A stretch of 64,000 nucleotides of DNA from Pseudeuparius sepicola (GCA_963920635.1 OY987304.1:37324365-37388364), one strand, 5' to 3'; shown: positions 34,244 through 46,717, counted from the first letter of the stretch. Program-made: numbers and translations. Notes: generated from the sequence alone by a model not told the origin.

Positions 34244-35975
34244 CAGTAGCGTAGCTAGGGGTCTTGGGGCCCCGGTGCAGAATTCTGCATCGGGGCCCTC
34301 CCTTTTGTGCAGTAACGATATAATTTTTCAAATGAAAAAATTGCGGGAAAGTAATTTTTTAAGGTTACCTACTCATTGTTTTCTGAGTACCTATCCAACC
34401 AAAAAGATCACACTTAGACCCTCGTTATAGACCTCGCAGTATAGGAATGGTTTCTTACTTATTTCTAACAAAAAAAAACACTGATAAAAATAATTGTAGA
34501 TAAAAAAGTTTTATAACTTTGTTATTTTACAAGTTATGGGTTCATTAAGCGACGTTTTCTTCTATAATTCGTAAAATAAAAAAGTTACAAATAAAAATAA
34601 GAAAAAGTGTAGGGAATCAAATTACTTATAGCTGCGGCTTTTGTCAATATATTTTTTTGTTAAAATATAAATATGAAACTACCACTATTGCATTCTTCAT
34701 TACGGGATTTTGAGTGTCATCGCAGTGCCGGTTTAGCCAAACTTCGGGCCCTGGGCACTATAGATAATAGACTGAGATAATAGACTGTCGACTGTCGTCG
34801 GCCACTCTTTTAATTGAAACCAAATTTGGGTTTCACTTTTTATGACAAAATAGAAAATAAAAACATAAATGTGCATGCAGATTATTTTCGCAAAACTGAT
34901 GAAATAAAATGCATTGTTTTTATTTTCCCAGTAGATATTTTTATTTTTAATGATATCATTTTTGATTTCTAAATTTTTCATATCGATACACGCATGCAAG
35001 AGCATTGCAAGTGACATTTTTGAGATTTTCACTTTTTCGCTTTTCTCAGGTCTAGTTACGGGACAATTTTGGATACAAATACAAAACTATTCAATTTTGA
35101 ATTATTTTCCCAAAATTTTTGATTTGTCATCCCATTGTATCTGACAAAATAGACGTTTTCAGTGGTAAAAACCTAGTAAAGGTAATTACAATTCCAAGAG
35201 TCTTTATAATTTACGTTGTAAAGACAGTTACAATTTTGGGTTTCCATTAGTTCGACTGTTAAAATATTGTAACGCTATATTTTTGTCTGGAAAAACCACA
35301 AGTTTTTTAAAGGTAATGGCATTTACAATGTTCTTACGAAGTTTTATTGAGACACGATACGTTTACAATTATAATACTACTTATTATAACCCACTCATCT
35401 AAAAGCCAAAGTTTTTAAACCTCTCTCCTGAAAACTAGACTTTTGTTAGTTATAATGTTTTTGCATGCGCATAATATATTATGCAGATCGGAACCGGGCC
35501 CCTGCGGGCGCCCGCCCCGAGCGCCCAGCGGATAAACCAGCACTGTGTCATCGTTTGATTGAAATACAATCCAAGAACAATTCTGGAAAAAATCAGCTAG
35601 TCCGCAATAGTTTTTATTGAGAATTAATATTAATATACACACGTAACATAATAATAATAGCTACTGAGTGTTGAACAAAACAACTCTGTTGTGTCTGGTA
35701 ATGTGGGAATACTCGGCCGGCGAGCGGTGTCGCGTTTGTCACAAAAAATACTTGAGTGTTAGGCTGATGTAGCAAGGAATATATTTAAAAGAGACGCAAT
35801 CAGGATTGCCTGCATTTTTAATAAAAATGTTTTCGCCTTTTGGCGATTAAAAAAATATTTCTTAAGGGAGAGAAATATTGTCAAGTACGAAAGGAATGTC
35901 AAGGATTAGGGGGCCCCTAAACCCGCGGGGCCCCGGGGCGCCGCCCCGAATTGCCCTAGCATAGCTACGCCACTG
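34244..35975. mobile_element. hAT-type element, 8-bp duplication CTTCCTGG, carrying a nested hAT
   Basis: Ends CAGTAGCGTAGCTA (34244) and, from 35975 on the other strand, CAGTGGCGTAGCTA. Perfect CTTCCTGG duplications at 34236-34243 and 35976-35983. Both ends are followed by GC-rich ggggccccgg blocks. It starts only 43 bp after the duplication of the preceding hAT. No transposase domain was recognised. Confidence 0.92.
34723..35545. mobile_element. Nested hAT-type element, 823 bp, duplication TGTCATCG
   Basis: Ends CAGTGCCGGTTTAGCC (34723) and, from 35545 on the other strand, CAGTGCTGGTTTATCC. Perfect TGTCATCG duplications at 34715-34722 and 35546-35553. It is inserted inside the 34244-35975 element. 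Non-coding as far as can be seen. Confidence 0.92.
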
Positions 35976-35983
35976 CTTCCTGG

Positions 35984-38406
35984 GGGAAGAAGTTAAGGGT
36001 AGAAATGTTGCGAAGAAGGAAAAATACTATCGACAATTTTAAAATAATATAGGTACCTACTACCAAGACCTGACAAAATTATGTACATACACCTAATTGC
36101 AATAAAACAAGTTACAGATTCAATTATTTTCAATCTCGATGCAACTTTATTTAAACGAGTATATAGGCATGTAAAATACTCGTTGTAATAAATAAAATAA
36201 ATTGTAATAACTCGTTTTAAGAGATGCCTAATCTAGTGACGTAGTCAGAATTTTTATAAAAGTATGCCTAAAGGAACACTCCAAAAAACAAATACAAATT
36301 TTATGGGGGTGATCCGGTTTGAAGTGGGGCACACTATACGTACATATATATCTTTTGATAATGACTGCATTTTTTTCTCGATTTGGATTTAAATGTTTTG
36401 ATTTGATCTTAATTTTTCACTTGGATTTTATGTACAGCCTGTAGACATTCCTGAAAACGGCAGTTATTAATTTTTTTGACCTTAATAATTTTAAGCCACA
36501 AATGAAAATAAGACACCACGTGTTGATTAGATGACCACCTACACGTGTTTATAGTGCACCCGGCACGTAAAGAGATAATAGGACTGTACCTACCCTCCAG
36601 CTTCATCCTCGACGTGTGCGGGTGTATACAACATCCCGTTAATTGCGAAATTAAACTCCCTAAACACCACCGTTGCGAGTAATTATTCTCGATACTAGGT
36701 ACCTTTAATTAGCGGAGAACCCAAGGACAGACCAACAACAACTAGCGCAAACGCAAACGGTTGCTATTATAATATATACAGTGTGGTCATTTAAGTGCAT
36801 GCAACATATGGGAATTTTTTAAGGAAAATGCGAAATTTTTTTAACGAAGTTTAAAACGTTGGACAAATCAACCTAAGCACCCGCGTAACTGGACGCAACT
36901 GCGATTCCGAGGAAACATCTGAGGTGAGCGATATCGCCACATTTCATTTTCAGTGGTCGACCTTAGGTATTAACGAAGAATAATCCGAAGAAATAAGAAG
37001 TAGGTACTTATCTTGTATCGGCAGTATATCGGGGTTGTCGTACTTTATTCTTCAAATGGCAATTGTTATAACACTTGCATATTTACTTGAGAAGTATTTG
37101 CGAGTTTCTCTACACGATAATTTGCATAGGTTTTAAGTTAAACGAGAAAATTACTATCAATAACACTGTCTAACGGTGTCTATCCATTTTTGGTGAACCA
37201 GTAAACCATACCATAGCCTCCTATTGACTGACGTTGTTGACGCTTAGGTTGCCGCTAGCGCCACTCTCTTTTCACTCATGTTCTCATGTTACAGATTTCT
37301 GTGTAGCTACGCCAGAGGGGACGGCAAGTTCTGCTGGCAACGCCGGATAATAGATGGCTCTGATATCACAAATACCTACCCCAGAAAAATTATCTAACTT
37401 TTAGATTTTTCCTCAATATTTCGACATTTTTTGAGGTTTCTGGGAAAAACTAAAAAAGAAGTAAATTTAGGATATATGGATGCAATTATTGGCAACAACA
37501 CGCCGGTAGTTGCAGGCCTCCTTGCGATGTTTACTAGTTCGGCCAGCCAGAAACGTTAATAAGGGGTTTAAATGCACTTCTGAAAATATTATTTTTATTT
37601 TTTTGTTTATTTTAGACTTTTTTTAATTTCGGATTCATATTACGCTAATTTTTATCCACCTGTGGTTTAAATTTTTTATATTATGGCTGAATCACCCTAT
37701 ATACGTAATTCGTCTAGGATGCTTGGATGCATTTTAGAAAACCAAATGTCTCAGAAGATATGCATCATTAATTTTAATATTTTAATGCATAATATGCGTG
37801 TCGGTACAATTTTTACACTAGTAGGAATTATTAAATGACAAAAATGCCATTGACAAAAGTGTCATTATACGATTATTTCCCTCATTTACTACTTGTATCC
37901 TGTATTCTTAAAGAAACAACCAATCGTATGTCCTTGCTAGTGATAAATGCTCTTGGAAATTATCGCAAAGCGATAAATTCCAAGGAAATTTATCATTTCG
38001 TTGCCTGGCAATCGCGGATCTGCAGCTGAAAAGAATTATGTTGCGATATTACCAGACATTGTATAAAAAGGTGTATCTATACAGGATGGCCCATTTAAAA
38101 CAGTTCACCTGAAATATTTTCAATGGAAATGGTTTTTCCGGAAAACCCCGAGACAGGTCGATTTTGCTTTCATGGGGGACATCTTTTGACGGAAATTCAT
38201 GGATGTATGGTCATCCCCCTAAACGGGGTGCCAACCCCTTCAAGAATCTTAAATGGCACGGGGGTCAAGCGGCACACCTCGTATATATCATTGCTAAAGT
38301 GTTTATATTATTAGACCTCCGTTTATGACATACTCAGAAAATCAACCAGTGTTACAAAGGTGGAAAAATCGGTTCTGCTTTGAAAATCCGAGCGTCATAG
38401 TACGAG
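35984..38406. other. Unassigned; orphan mariner-like tips
   Basis: TA/CAGTGTGGTCATTTAAG near 36779 and TA/CAGGATGGCCCATTTAAA at 38082 look like single left ends of Tc1/mariner-type elements without visible right ends. About 36605-36740 is somewhat GC-richer with TTAATTAGC-type homeodomain-like sites. No gene is supported. Confidence 0.4.
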
Positions 38407-39603
38407 AGCCGGCTGCATGATTTAAACTCTCATAAGCTTATAGAATAAGATGTGTAAAATGTAGAGAGCATATTTCTTTACTTGAAGCGAGTAGGTTGCC
38501 TCAATTCATATGGGCCCGATCATTGTTATTTAAAGAAATTGCGCTTCCAATTTTTAGGCAAATCTACTCTCATATGATTATATAACAAAATAGAAAAGAA
38601 GGCCCATGGAGCAACAATAAAAAAAGGGTGCCCTGGTCCTTTAGAAATCCGATAGGCGTATTTTCGGGGCCCCGAAAATCCTCAGCTGTTAAATACGGCG
38701 CGAAAGACGGGGGCAAGTCCTGACCTCGCGGACGCGAGTTCTGTGCGAAGTCCCGCTATACAGCCAGTGCCATATACCGCTTGATGCACAGGGAAAAAAA
38801 TTTGAAACGCGTTTTTCGGGAGATCTGACGGTTCGGCGAGATGGCCGGAGAACGGGTCAACATATTTAAGGAAACTTTCAGGTAAACTATTTCTCGTTTT
38901 CGAGTTATTAAGGATTTTCTGCGAAAAAAAAAAAACGACCAACACAGGTGGGACGCATCTTTTTTACGTGATTGGCCGGCATTTCCCGTCACCTAAAAGC
39001 CAAAGTCCGTAAACTGTCAGAAATTGCCCTTTTTCGCCGAGTTATATACAATATATAAGTTATTTCGGCTCGGGGCTCTGGGGTCGCAATTTCTAAAGCT
39101 TTCCTCAAGTCCTCAGGTGAGGTGCAGATGCTTCCGGTGCCCCCGAAAAATCAAAAAATGAGAAAATACACGCTATTTCTAAGAGCGGTTTCTCAGGATT
39201 TCCCGTCAATTTCGCTAATTCTACAGCCTTCCCGTTTCTCGAAACTTGAAAATCGGGAGTCCGGAAATTTGGTTAAATATCGGATTTTCGAGGTTTCTTT
39301 CGGTATACTGCATGGAGGGAAGTACAAGACCCAACTAAGAAATTTACTACCTCCTTCTATTTTTAGAATGGCACTTTTCAAATTTATCAAATGACTTTTG
39401 CGAAAAAGTAGTAAATATGTTCGTGGGACGGGTTGCACCTATTAAAAAAAAATAAAAATTATCCACAACTTCTTTAAATAGTAATGATCGGGCCTATATT
39501 ATCTGAGGCGACCTACTCGCTTCAAGTAAAGAAATATACTCTCTACATTTTACATAACATCTTATTCTATAAGCTTATGAGAGTTGAAATCATGCGGCCG
39601 GCT
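38407..39603. mobile_element. Foldback element, about 1.2 kb, with 135-bp arms and GC-rich interior
   Basis: Arms agccggctgcatgatttaaa...gcttatagaataag...cttgaagcgagtaggt (38407 to about 38545) and their complement (about 39470-39603). No target duplication was clear. The interior (about 38640-39390) is distinctly richer in GC and holds several overlapping short frames on both strands with no recognisable domain, so it may be captured DNA. Superfamily unknown. Confidence 0.75.
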
Positions 39604-40540
39604 GTTGGACTATCATGTATGTTTACGCCCCAGTCGAATTAAGCTGTCAATTTCACGACTATTTAAAACACTAATAAATTCGTTTGAAATTAATCGTTTT
39701 GGAGACAAATATACAACAAATTAATAAAGAAATCGTATTCGTGAAATGTTCTCATCAAATCCACACGTGCGTTATTTTCTTTGCGCATACGAGAAATGTC
39801 ACTCCATCAAGTTAAGTATCTCGATCCTCCAAGTTAGCCAGTTTAAAAGAGCATCATTTTGCATGTTTCTAAAACAAGACGAGTAAACTAAAGTGTTTTC
39901 TGGACGTGCTGGATTCCGGCTTGATGCTTGGCAGCCAATGCAAACTCACAGGTTTTATTTTTATATTCGTTTTTTTGTATCTTCGAATTTTTTCCGCATA
40001 CCTACCCTTTCCCATATTATATCGAGCCTATCCCGTCCCCAGTACATTTTTTCAAGGGAGAAATACTTCGAATTTCGGCGAGATTCCCGCTTTGTGACGT
40101 TAATTAAACTCCAAATAGGAAATACCTTTTAAATAGGAGCGCTAGTCCAGAAAATGAGTTTTCGTTATCCGATTTTTGTGTGCGGTAATGGGAAGGGGCC
40201 CGTCCGGAGGCGGACCGTGAAAATTTCATAAATCCGGGACCGATCACCCGGAATAATCGGCTGGACGGCCTGCTGCTCCGGCTAACTAGTATGGAATTTT
40301 TCATTAGCTAATTTATCGCTCGAAATTCAAAAACAGTGTAGTCAAACAGGTGCGTTAACAGATGTATATAGACCTAGTACAAAGCGTTGTACAGGGAAGA
40401 GTCCCTAGTACAAGAAAGAGCCTACCCACAAACTTCAAAATGGCATGCATCTAACATAGTTTGAAGAAAAAAGCTGGATCAACACTATAGCCGCATTTTG
40501 GTTAGCAGGGTTTGGGTTTAGGCAGGTTTTGTTACATTAT
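39604..40540. other. Unassigned; GC-richer patch at 40150-40300
   Basis: No gene is supported. A short hairpin (ttgtacaggga/tccctagtacaa) is present near 40388-40415. Confidence 0.35.
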
Positions 40541-40755
40541 TTAACCCTAGCCATCCCAAAACAATTATTTAACTTAGGTTCCCAAAATAGGGTCAACGCT
40601 GACCCAATAAAAAAGAGTCTCTCCAACTCATGGAATTTAGGTAGGAAAAAATATTTCTAAAAAAACAATAAAAATTTAGTTCTTTAACCATTTATTAAAA
40701 ACAAACGCCATATACATGTCATTGTAAAAAAAACGAGGATGGAGTATAAATATAA

Positions 40756-40960
40756 TTATTCTCCATCTTGGTCTTCTTTACAATGAACACAAATAATAAT
40801 TTTCTTTTGTAATGTAATTTCTGAGTGATTTGAACAACCAAATCTTCTACAAATATGTCACATTTTGATGAATATTTATTGTTATACCCACGACACTGGA
40901 AACACCGATTCCTTTTAGGGGGTACATTAATAATTATTCTCAGGTGGTGGCATCTTTTTA
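40756..40960 (-). pseudogene. piggyBac transposase C-terminal Cys/His domain
   Basis: On the minus strand, PPKRNRCFQCRGYNNKYSSK followed by CDI and, after a frame break, CRRFGCSNHSEITLQKKIII then CVHCKED, with a TAA stop at 40756-40758. The CxxC....CxxC..(C).H....CxxC arrangement matches the C-terminal zinc-binding (RING-like) domain of piggyBac transposases, which helps bind the element ends. The frame break after CDI and the missing catalytic core make it non-functional. Confidence 0.7.
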
Positions 40961-41024
40961 TGGCAACTCCTGCACTTTCGATAGCACGACTTGGCAATAT
41001 AGTTTTGGCAATACCCCTTCCATC

Positions 41025-41201
41025 TTATTGTATTCTCGTAGCACGTAGCACGGTACTTTCCTCAATATCTTCACAATCGGAAAAGTCGCTGAATGCTTCA
41101 TTGAAAGGTATATTCCTTTCAAAAGGTTCTTCGTCATCCGAAGATTGCATTAGACACTCATAAAGTTCTTCATCGGGTAAACCTCTTTTTTGCGACCACA
41201 T
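41025..41201 (-). pseudogene. piggyBac transposase N-terminal fragment
   Basis: ATG at 41201 (minus strand) starts MWSQKRGLPDEELYECLMQS followed by acidic DDEEPFE, NEAFSDFSDCEDIEES and a stop at 41025-41027, 58 residues in all. The short acidic N-terminus of this kind precedes the core of piggyBac transposases. The central DDD catalytic domain is deleted between here and the C-terminal piece, so about nine tenths of the protein is gone. Confidence 0.7.
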
Positions 41202-41569
41202 GTTTACAGACCAACGTTTGCATACGGACTAATTCTAATTAGAAATTGTAAAGAAATAAATAAAGTTTAGAAAAAGATATCTAGAAATAGAAAAAGGTTG
41301 TTGCGACACGTCTGATACGCATCCCCACTACGCTTCAACCATACGTATGTACCTACTTGGTTTCCCAAAACCGGGTCAGAGGTGACCGAAGTCCCTTTTT
41401 ACAATAAACATTTGATTTCTTTTGGAAATGACAGTAGGATAGTATATCACATCGTACAATACGAGAAGTCACGGAATACCGCCACTTAATTGTTATGCAA
41501 TGCAGAGATATTAAGAAAAATGTGAGCTTCCGGTCATCGCTGACCCGGTTTCGGTAAGGCAAGGGTTAA

Positions 41570-43639
41570 GTCTGACATAATGGAAATATTTACATCCAAT
41601 TGATTTTCTTCTATTACGAGAACAGATGCTTTTGGGCATATATTCACAAAGAACAAAACTGTAGACATAATTTACTCTCTCGCGACCGACAAGTTTATTA
41701 TAGACCTGTGATGAAAAAATCGACACGGTGGTTTAGTTGTTTTGTTGCAAAATATTTTTTAAAATACCTATATACTTGCAAATGTGTCTGCTATAGTTAG
41801 TTCAAAATCCCTTTAATTTGACAAGTTTACATGGTACCTTTTCATCGTTTTTTTTTAAGAAAAGACTCTGAAAGGAAAGAAGTAGTATTTTGGTAACTTT
41901 TGGTTTGAAATAATGAAGTAAGCGTTGAATGCTTAGAAATTAATGTCTTCGGTTAAATTTAAAACAATTAAACATGCTTGGTAACGGCTATACATGTAAA
42001 ATAACTCACAGTTACTGTTTTCCATGGAGCAATAATTGGTCGAGCCAATCGCTGACTTGTTTTTCTTGCAGTTATTTCCGAACTTATTTGCTTGTAGATT
42101 TTAAATGAAAACAAAAGTTATTCAGAAAAATACGGGCCTTGTAAATTTAATTATTTGATTATGTTTACGGAAAGATATAATTAATGACGATTGACGTCGT
42201 GGATCCTATATTTCAAAAATTTTCAAAATATTTTTTCGCGCAAAATGGAACTCACGCATGATCCCATATTTATTAAGGACCACGTTTCACTTTTCTTTTT
42301 CTTTACAACAGACCTGAGGCGCTAACTATTATTATTAATATTATTTAGAGGATCAAAAGTTTTTAAACCGGTTCTTGCGAAAGTCACGAGTTATGGATAG
42401 TTGAAAAATAACAATGTTGATTTTTTATGTATTTCAAATGATAATTCTTTTACCAATGCACAGTTTATATTTACACGAATCTGTTTCATGATTCTTATTG
42501 GTACATATTATTTATGTATACCTAATGGATTATAAGGGCAATATTATTACCTACGTCACGTCAACATCGAAGGCGAAAATTCTGCGAATTATTCAACTTT
42601 TGACTAGTTGGTGGGGCTTAGATATCGGGTCAGTTTAAGGCTCATAGAAATGGCTGTGTGTTATGGAAGGTCAAAATATATAGCGCCCATTTGCCATTCC
42701 ATCTGACCACCCCCGAAATATTGCCCATAAACGGCACCCAATCTCGAAGCAATTATCCTAATGCTGCGTGCCGTTCGTCGTTTGGCCGCGCGAGTCGCCC
42801 TCTTAATTCGGCCATTATTCTCTGACCGGCAACGCCGTCTTGGACCGCCCCCACTCTAATTGCTGATAATTATCCGCCGTAAATCGAGACGGCCGGGAAA
42901 CCGCTCTCAACACGAAACAAACGATGCAGCCCTAATAAGCCTCGAGAGGGCAATACAGAAGAAGCTAGCTCAATACGAGTCTTCTGAAAAACCGAGCAAT
43001 TTGAAACACATAAGGCTATATTGAGTAAAATACAGTGGCACAGAAATAGGTGGCAACATTTTAACCACGCATTATTTAACTCGTCAATTCCCACAGTTTG
43101 TTCAAATGTATTTTTTAGAATATTAAATTGTTAATGCCGATTTTTTTCTCACTAAAATCACGCTATCAAGTTTTTTTATGGAGAAGAAACAGCGCGGTAA
43201 TGCCTGGTAATCGATGAGTTGCTATCTTCATATTTTGTGCTCGCCTCCGGTTGGCTCGAGTTGGTTATAAATAGTTGTGTTTACTGTTTTCTGTTTACAA
43301 TAATAATAAATTCACTTATTAGGGGTTCCTCGATTGGGTGAGTAAGGACAATAAAATGACTTTTTTAAAGAAAAAATAATTTTTCGAATGTCACTTCAAT
43401 GTTTTGATGAAAAATAATTTGAGTTAGATTCCATTTATTTGCGTAACAGACTTCTGACTACAGGAATCTCTATATGTATTAAAGTTGGTCCGTAATACAC
43501 GCCTGCTATCGATGAGGTAAGGAATATACTAAGCAAATGGTAGCTTATTTGAAAAGCTTTTCCTTTTCATTTAATTATTATTATTACTAGAAGTGATGCT
43601 ATTGGAATAGGGGCTAACGTATATATTAGGAAAATAATT
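41570..43639. other. Unassigned; GC-rich island at 42690-42900
   Basis: No gene is supported. The island (gttcgtcgtttggccgcgcg, cttaattcggccattatt, actctaattgctgataatta) is free of repeats and contains several TAATT-type sites; it could be a conserved regulatory element. Confidence 0.35.
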
Positions 43640-43650
43640 TTTATTCTTTA

Positions 43651-43690
43651 CGCCAACGTTTCGGTTTATTTAAAACCTTCTACAGGGTTC
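43651..43690 (-). ncRNA. Degenerate hammerhead-ribozyme-like motif
   Basis: Minus strand: CTGTAGA, A, stem GGTTT/AAACC, then GAAA, CGTTGGCG. The hammerhead core is CUGANGA-stem II-GAAA; here the invariant A of CUGA is U, and one extra A separates the core from stem II, so cleavage is unlikely. It lies downstream of the Penelope-like coding end, where such motifs are known to occur. Confidence 0.5.
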
Positions 43691-44214
43691 TAAAATATGG
43701 ATACAAAGAAGACAATTATTATTTTGTTGAAAACATTTGAACATTTAAAAAAATAAATAGCAATAAAAATAATTATGTATCCATATGCATACGCACAATT
43801 ACGCACACTGAAAAACACGAATGCCAAAATTTAAAGTTAACAAAACATGGAGAGAAAAAGGGGTAAAACTGAAACTTACCAGAAAAAGTCATCTTGTCCC
43901 TCGTGATGTAACAATAAAACCACACATATAGGTATATAATTAAAAACATGACAAAAGAATGAGCTCCCTTCTTTAAAGGAACATATGAATTGTAGACGCA
44001 GATAGGTATGGATATTATTTTATTCAGAGAGAAGAAACCGGACTGTGGTGTCCGAATTTCGATAAGAATAGAAAAAAAAGGGAATAAGTAAAAAAGGTTG
44101 GTAGGAGAGAGGACCACCGTCACAAATTTAAGTAAAAATAAAAATACAAAGGGGGTAAAAAACTAACAAGAAATATATACACACATGAATTCATTGTTGA
44201 TAATGATGAAATCA

Positions 44215-44525
44215 TCAGATAGCATTTATTAAATTATAAGAACCTTCGATATCGCGTCTTATGTTCACTGCGTTATAGTTTTTAATGCAGATAATTTCAT
44301 CCGTCAATCTTTTTTTGTAGTTTTTCTGGGATGATAATAATATGTTAATATATAGTAAAAATCGAAGGAATGTCCAAATTCTCTACAATGTTGTACCAAA
44401 GCAGTAGTAGTCTTCAATTTCCTAGCAACCCTACGGTGTTCAGCCATTCTTTCACTTACATACTTTCCTGTTTGTCCCACGTCGGATTTATTATTGCATT
44501 GGATACATGGAATCTGATAGAACAA
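44215..44525 (-). pseudogene. Penelope-like GIY-YIG endonuclease, C-terminal fragment
   Basis: Minus-strand frame: FYQIPCIQCNNKSDVGQTGK, then a region ending SERMAEHRR and ALVQHCREFGHSFDF. This matches the GIY-YIG endonuclease of Penelope-like elements, with the CxxC pair, the V/Y-GQT block, the conserved Arg in S.R..EH and the H.C....H zinc-like motif. The first Tyr of GIY is retained as YQI; the second is altered (DVGQT). A frameshift near 44350-44310 divides it: the phase then reads NYKKRLTDEIICIKNYNAVN to the natural-looking end LINAI and stop at 44215-44217. The endonuclease nicks target DNA during retrotransposition. Upstream reverse transcriptase sequence is missing; the start is a truncation, not a true initiation site. 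Confidence 0.8.
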
Positions 44526-44540
44526 CTGAGTTTATTAAAT

Positions 44541-46717
44541 ACGACTTATTAATAAAATTGAAGATTAAAATGCAAATTTGTTAAAATTAATGTATTAAAT
44601 TTATATACATATAATATAATCTAGAACACATCCGAAAAATGACTTCTAATGTAGGTAACGTCTGCTCTAGTTTCTGTCTAGTTCCAATTATTTTATCAGC
44701 TATATTGAAGATTGCATGGACTGCATAAATCACTACTACTTTTTGGATACAATCCAAAACACATAGTTTATTGGCTATTCTGGTTGTGTAGTGTGCACTA
44801 TAGATACTCCATTTATTCCACAGGACATCTTCTTTGCTCTTTTCTCTAGTGTTTTCTATAATAATAATTCTGCAGAATATTTTGTGGCACTGGGTTTATT
44901 TGTAATAATTCTCAGAACTTTTACACTTCTTGCTAGCATTATTTTCGCCGGTATTTGGTTATTTATATTATAATCAGGCAGCTGCAACTTATGCTTGAAA
45001 ACTAATCTCCAATATTTTATATTTTTCTTTTGAATTATTTTAAAGTTGAAATGACAGTGTCATTCTTTTAGTGTCTTATTTTCATGCTGCTATTTTTGTC
45101 AACTCAAAACTTAAACTAGGTTTTCGATAATGTTATTTTTTATACTTATGCCTAATAAGTTTCCTATTAAAAAAACACACTCCGGCCATGAGTTACCACC
45201 ATTTTTCTTTAATTTGACATGTGAATCATGACCTAAATACAAAAAAAACTCTAATTTGACATACAGCTTCTATGGAAATCTAAAGTGTTTGCGGGGGCAA
45301 AAGATAGAAAATAATCTAGCTATCTCTATAATGTCCAAAATCGAAGAGTAATGACACTAATGACTTTTTTGTCCCAATTCTCCCTATCCAAGAACCCTAA
45401 ATTGACTAATATGATAAGAGCTTACGGCGAAACCCACGGGAACTATTTTCAGAACTTCAGGCGTGTAGTATACAGAACGATTCCCGAATTGTACAACGGC
45501 CCAATCGTAAGTATTGTTGTGAGTATCCTTGTTTATGAATACTTTAGTTAGCCAATGTCTGACACTGACATAAGGATATGACGGAAATACAGGCAACAGA
45601 TTTTGCAAAAAAATAAAGTTGTCCAACTATTTTTTAGTAGATCTTAATGTAAGAAAATTAGTAGGGCCTATAGGCAATGAGTGGGTCACTTTAATATTTG
45701 GCGCCATCTCTTGCTTGCATCCAATATTGCTCTACTATCTTTATTACCAGTCACTAAATTCTTTCTATGGTCACTATTATTACCTACCTTCTATAAACGG
45801 AAGTAAGTATTGTAAACTATTTTGGAATTAGCACTAGTAGTAGTAGTAATAGACTGAGTTTACAGCTTAGTGATGCGTGTCAATAGTTTTTGTGATTTTG
45901 CGAAAACTATGACAGTTGATATAATTGAATGATAACACCGTTAATAATTTTGTTACGTAGTGTAGCAGTTTTATTACATTTAATCCTTTCTTACTTATTA
46001 TACCTAGTGTATCACAGATGTAACTATTTGGAAATGTAAATAGGAATTTCTAGATACAATCAAATTCGTCCCAATTTTTTGTGCATTCTATTGTTATGTA
46101 GGTATGTTATTACTTAGTCAACCAAGAGAAGAGTTTCGAGTTACATTTCAGTGCTGGGAAACAAAGAGACATTAAAATTTTAAGAATATTTATCTTGAAA
46201 ACTATAAGAGGTTTATAATTTTTTTAATTTGTTGCTTCGGATGAGTCACATAATGTGGTTAAAATGGCGCCCTGTATAATAACATCGAGAAGCCCAGCTG
46301 AACTTGCCTGTTTTGACATTAAAGAAGGGAGCCAGCTAAGATAGAAACATTGTCGTTATCAAGGTTAGTTTATAAGAAGGTTAGGACATTCTCCCACTCT
46401 TTTAAACGAAACCACAGGCTGTCCCTTTGCACCGGCAACATCTCGCGACGGTTCCGCTCTCACCAGCTGGCCTTCAGCTTGATGCCAATGGCGTATCAAA
46501 AGGGACAACACGGGTATTGAAAACCGAAAACAGGGTGAAAACACAAACATAAAACAAAAATGCGATGCACCAACGTACTCCACAAAGTTTCGTTATTTCA
46601 TTGCACAAACATTAAAATGAATAAATAATCGAAAACAGCCAAAACAACATAAATATACGCCATAAACAAAGTACATGCCAAAAACATCTGTGTGCGCCTA
46701 TATGGCTGGAAGCGGTA
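44541..46717. other. Unassigned AT-rich DNA
   Basis: No gene, repeat partner or clear element end was recognised. Short frames (for example 45619-45831) are hydrophobic by composition only. Confidence 0.35.

Larger units (their letters stand above)
40545..41565 (-). mobile_element. piggyBac deletion derivative, 1021 bp, TTAA-flanked
   Basis: TTAA at 40541-40544 is followed by CCCTAGCCATCCC; at the other end CAAGGG (to 41565) is followed by TTAA (41566-41569). The ends are imperfect inverted repeats (CCCTAGCCAT against CCCTTGCCTT). Subterminal blocks GGTTcCCAAAAtaGGGTCA..GCTGACC at about 40578-40602 recur near 41358-41382 and, inverted, near 41533-41555. Inside, on the minus strand, the N-terminal and C-terminal ends of a piggyBac transposase remain. 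TTAA duplication plus CCC termini are diagnostic of the superfamily. Confidence 0.9.
43640..44540 (-). mobile_element. Penelope-like element relic (3' part)
   Basis: On the minus strand the end of a GIY-YIG endonuclease domain (44525-44215) is followed about 525 bp downstream by a hammerhead-like motif and an AT-rich tail (43690-43640). This order, endonuclease C-terminus then a 3' region with a hammerhead-type motif, is that of Penelope-like retroelements. The reverse transcriptase is absent; similarity ends near 44540. Confidence 0.7.

Noticed and set aside
38082..38300. Complete mariner-like element starting at TA/CAGGATGGCCC
   Set aside because: No matching right end with TA could be found on either side of the adjoining foldback.
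40855..41163. 102-codon plus-strand frame
   Set aside because: It is antisense to the piggyBac transposase pieces, which explain the DNA better.
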